6,075 nucleotides of DNA from Faecalitalea sp. UBA4312 (GTDB lineage: Bacteria > Bacillota_I > Bacilli_A > Erysipelotrichales > Erysipelotrichaceae), in assembly GCA_002394635.1 (NCBI GenBank), contig DGUK01000045.1:1-6075 (forward strand). Direction: 5' to 3'. Below, piece after piece: positions 5,315 through 6,075 of the stretch. The number at the start of each line of letters is the position of its first letter. The stretch's first letter is position 1. Under the pieces are notes generated by a model. That model worked only from the letters and a program-made list of their open reading frames with translations, ran no database searches and had not been told where the DNA came from. Made by a program: the position numbers and the translations under genes.

Positions 5315-5889
5315 AGTACCTCCGGAGGCCGGATCAGCGATAAATGCTGATGGCTGTATGTTAGCTGACTGACAGAACAGTTCGGGACACGTTCTTTAAA
5401 ATTTGGATCAAGATGGGAGAAAAGCTCTTTTAATAAGGCTCCATGGGATACCACCAACAACGTCTGTCCAGGATGCTTCCGTCCGATTTCTATTAATTTT
5501 TCTTCTGCCTTCTCTCTAGCTTGTGAAAAGTTATCACCACCATACGCTGTAAAGTCCTTCTGTTTGGGGATCCATAAATCCTCGTCTTCACTTTTTTCAA
5601 AGGCAGCTGATACAGGATCACCTTCCAGTGTGCCAAAGCTGATTTCTTTCAATTCTTTATAATAAGCATATGGACAACGTCCATCCAGGATGATATGCAT
5701 AGTATCCCGAGCTCTTTCACTTGTAGAAGAAACACCTAGATCAAAAGAGATCTTCTGTAATACACTCCGTAAATGATAGGCCTGTGCTATGCCTTTTTCC
5801 GTTAACGGAGAATCCCCTTTACCTTGGATCAAATGCTTGATATTAAACAAAGTCTGTCCATGTCGGACAACATAAATCATTGTTTCCAT
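5311..5889 (-). CDS. histidine phosphatase (phosphoglycerate mutase-like), copy 2
   Basis: This gene encodes 192 residues with the full catalytic set: RHGQT (9-13, nucleophile H10), R59 in SSTSERARDT, acid E82 in LKEISFG, and H149 in VVSHGAL. It shares long blocks with the downstream copy (TLFNIK, VSSTSERA, VVSHGA, VPNCSV), so the two arose by tandem duplication. The middle, about residues 90-125, where the family binds substrate, differs (DPVSAAFEKSEDEDL and YGGDNF here). The pair may therefore act on different phosphoesters. The start is uncertain: ATG 5889 (METMIYVV) and ATG 5880 (MIYVVRHG) are both in frame and neither has a good ribosome binding site. The longer one is given here. It is the first gene of the two-gene unit. 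Substrate unknown. Confidence 0.92.
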   Translation of the reverse strand: METMIYVVRHGQTLFNIKHLIQGKGDSPLTEKGIAQAYHLRSVLQKISFDLGVSSTSERARDTMHIILDGRCPYAYYKELKEISFGTLEGDPVSAAFEKSEDEDLWIPKQKDFTAYGGDNFSQAREKAEEKLIEIGRKHPGQTLLVVSHGALLKELFSHLDPNFKERVPNCSVSQLTYSHQHLSLIRPPEVL

Positions 5890-5991
5890 AGTCCATTTGT
5901 ATCATATTTTTCATAGAAAAAAAAGACCCGTATTCGCTTTTCCATACGATGTTGCAACCGAAATAGACTTATAGATTATTGCAGAAAGCAA
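5890..5991 (-). promoter_or_regulatory. upstream region of the histidine phosphatase pair
   Basis: This gap of about 100 nt must hold the promoter of the pair. Candidates are TATGAT at 5906-5901, which would start transcription about 5 nt before ATG 5889, and AATAAT at 5980-5975 with TTGATC 18 bp upstream in the preceding terminator. Neither is strong. Between them is a weak 5-bp stem, CGTAT (5948-5944) with ATACG (5933-5929), followed by eight T at 5924-5917, a possible leader terminator. Confidence 0.3.
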
Positions 5992-6018
5992 AACCTCTGA
6001 TCAAAAAAATCAGAGGTT
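5992..6018 (-). terminator. terminator of the gene at the right edge
   Basis: A perfect 10-bp stem (5992-6001 with 6009-6018, CCTCTGAT/ATCAGAGG core) closes a 7-nt loop. On the minus strand it is followed by TTTTGCTTT, a broken T-run. It lies 13 nt after a tandem TAA TAA stop. On the plus strand the following sequence is less T-rich, and no plus-strand gene leads into it. Confidence 0.75.
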
Positions 6019-6031
6019 CTCTTTACCATTA

Positions 6032-6075
6032 TTATTGAATGTTTTTTACAAATTCCGCAATATGTTTTGCGTTCA
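6032..6075 (-). CDS. C-terminal end of an unidentified protein
   Basis: The minus strand reads NAKHIAEFVKNIQ and then two consecutive TAA stops (6034-6032 and 6031-6029), followed by a terminator. The amphipathic helix-like ending, the tandem stop and the terminator placement support a real gene entering from the right. Thirteen residues are too few to name a family. Of the other two minus-strand frames, one stops early and the other runs on through the terminator. Confidence 0.55.
   Translation of the reverse strand, partial: NAKHIAEFVKNIQ

Noticed and set aside
5319..5328. Perfect palindrome CCTCCGGAGG at the ribosome binding site of the second phosphatase gene
   Set aside because: There is no loop, so it cannot fold as a hairpin on its own. 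It is explained by the RPPEV codons plus GGAGG.

Overview
The window looks like an ordinary chromosomal stretch from a low-to-moderate GC Firmicute (Bacillota). The evidence is a MurF that reads much like Bacillus MurF, strong AAGGAGG-type ribosome binding sites, TGnTATAAT extended -10 promoters, and a membrane-anchored protein of a type I associate with Clostridia and Erysipelotrichia. An Erysipelotrichales-like source is my best guess, from protein flavour only. I see no insertion sequence, phage gene, tRNA, rRNA or CRISPR array.

Layout from left to right. Positions 1-399 (minus) hold the N-terminal third of murF, running off the left edge. Positions 400-776 are a divergent intergenic region. 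It has an extended -10 promoter for murF on the minus strand, about 115 bp of T-tracts phased at the helical repeat, an extended -10 promoter for the gene to the right, and a 139-nt leader with three hairpins, the last of which looks like an intrinsic terminator. Positions 777-1166 (plus) hold hit, a HIT-family nucleotide hydrolase. A 13-bp perfect stem at 1159-1189 closes hit and the converging minus-strand operon, and contains both stop codons.

The minus-strand operon, in transcription order, is a compact S66 (LD-carboxypeptidase/MccF-type) peptidase (3971-4690), recG (1986-3968) and a membrane-anchored protein of unknown function (1182-1976), with gaps of 2 and 9 nt. It appears to start from a perfect extended -10 box that would place the mRNA 5' end at or next to the peptidase ATG. 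Just upstream, also on the minus strand, lies a two-gene unit of tandem histidine phosphatases (4730-5314 and 5311-5889) with a 4-nt ATGA overlap and its own terminator. At the right edge (6032-6075) are the last codons of another minus-strand gene, followed by a terminator.

Functionally the window mixes peptidoglycan synthesis and turnover (murF, the S66 peptidase), DNA repair (recG) and small-molecule phosphate chemistry (hit, the two phosphatases). I see no clear new multi-gene system. The parts least explained by known families are the structured hit leader, the curved divergent promoter region and the very compact terminator/promoter/start junction at 4690-4732.
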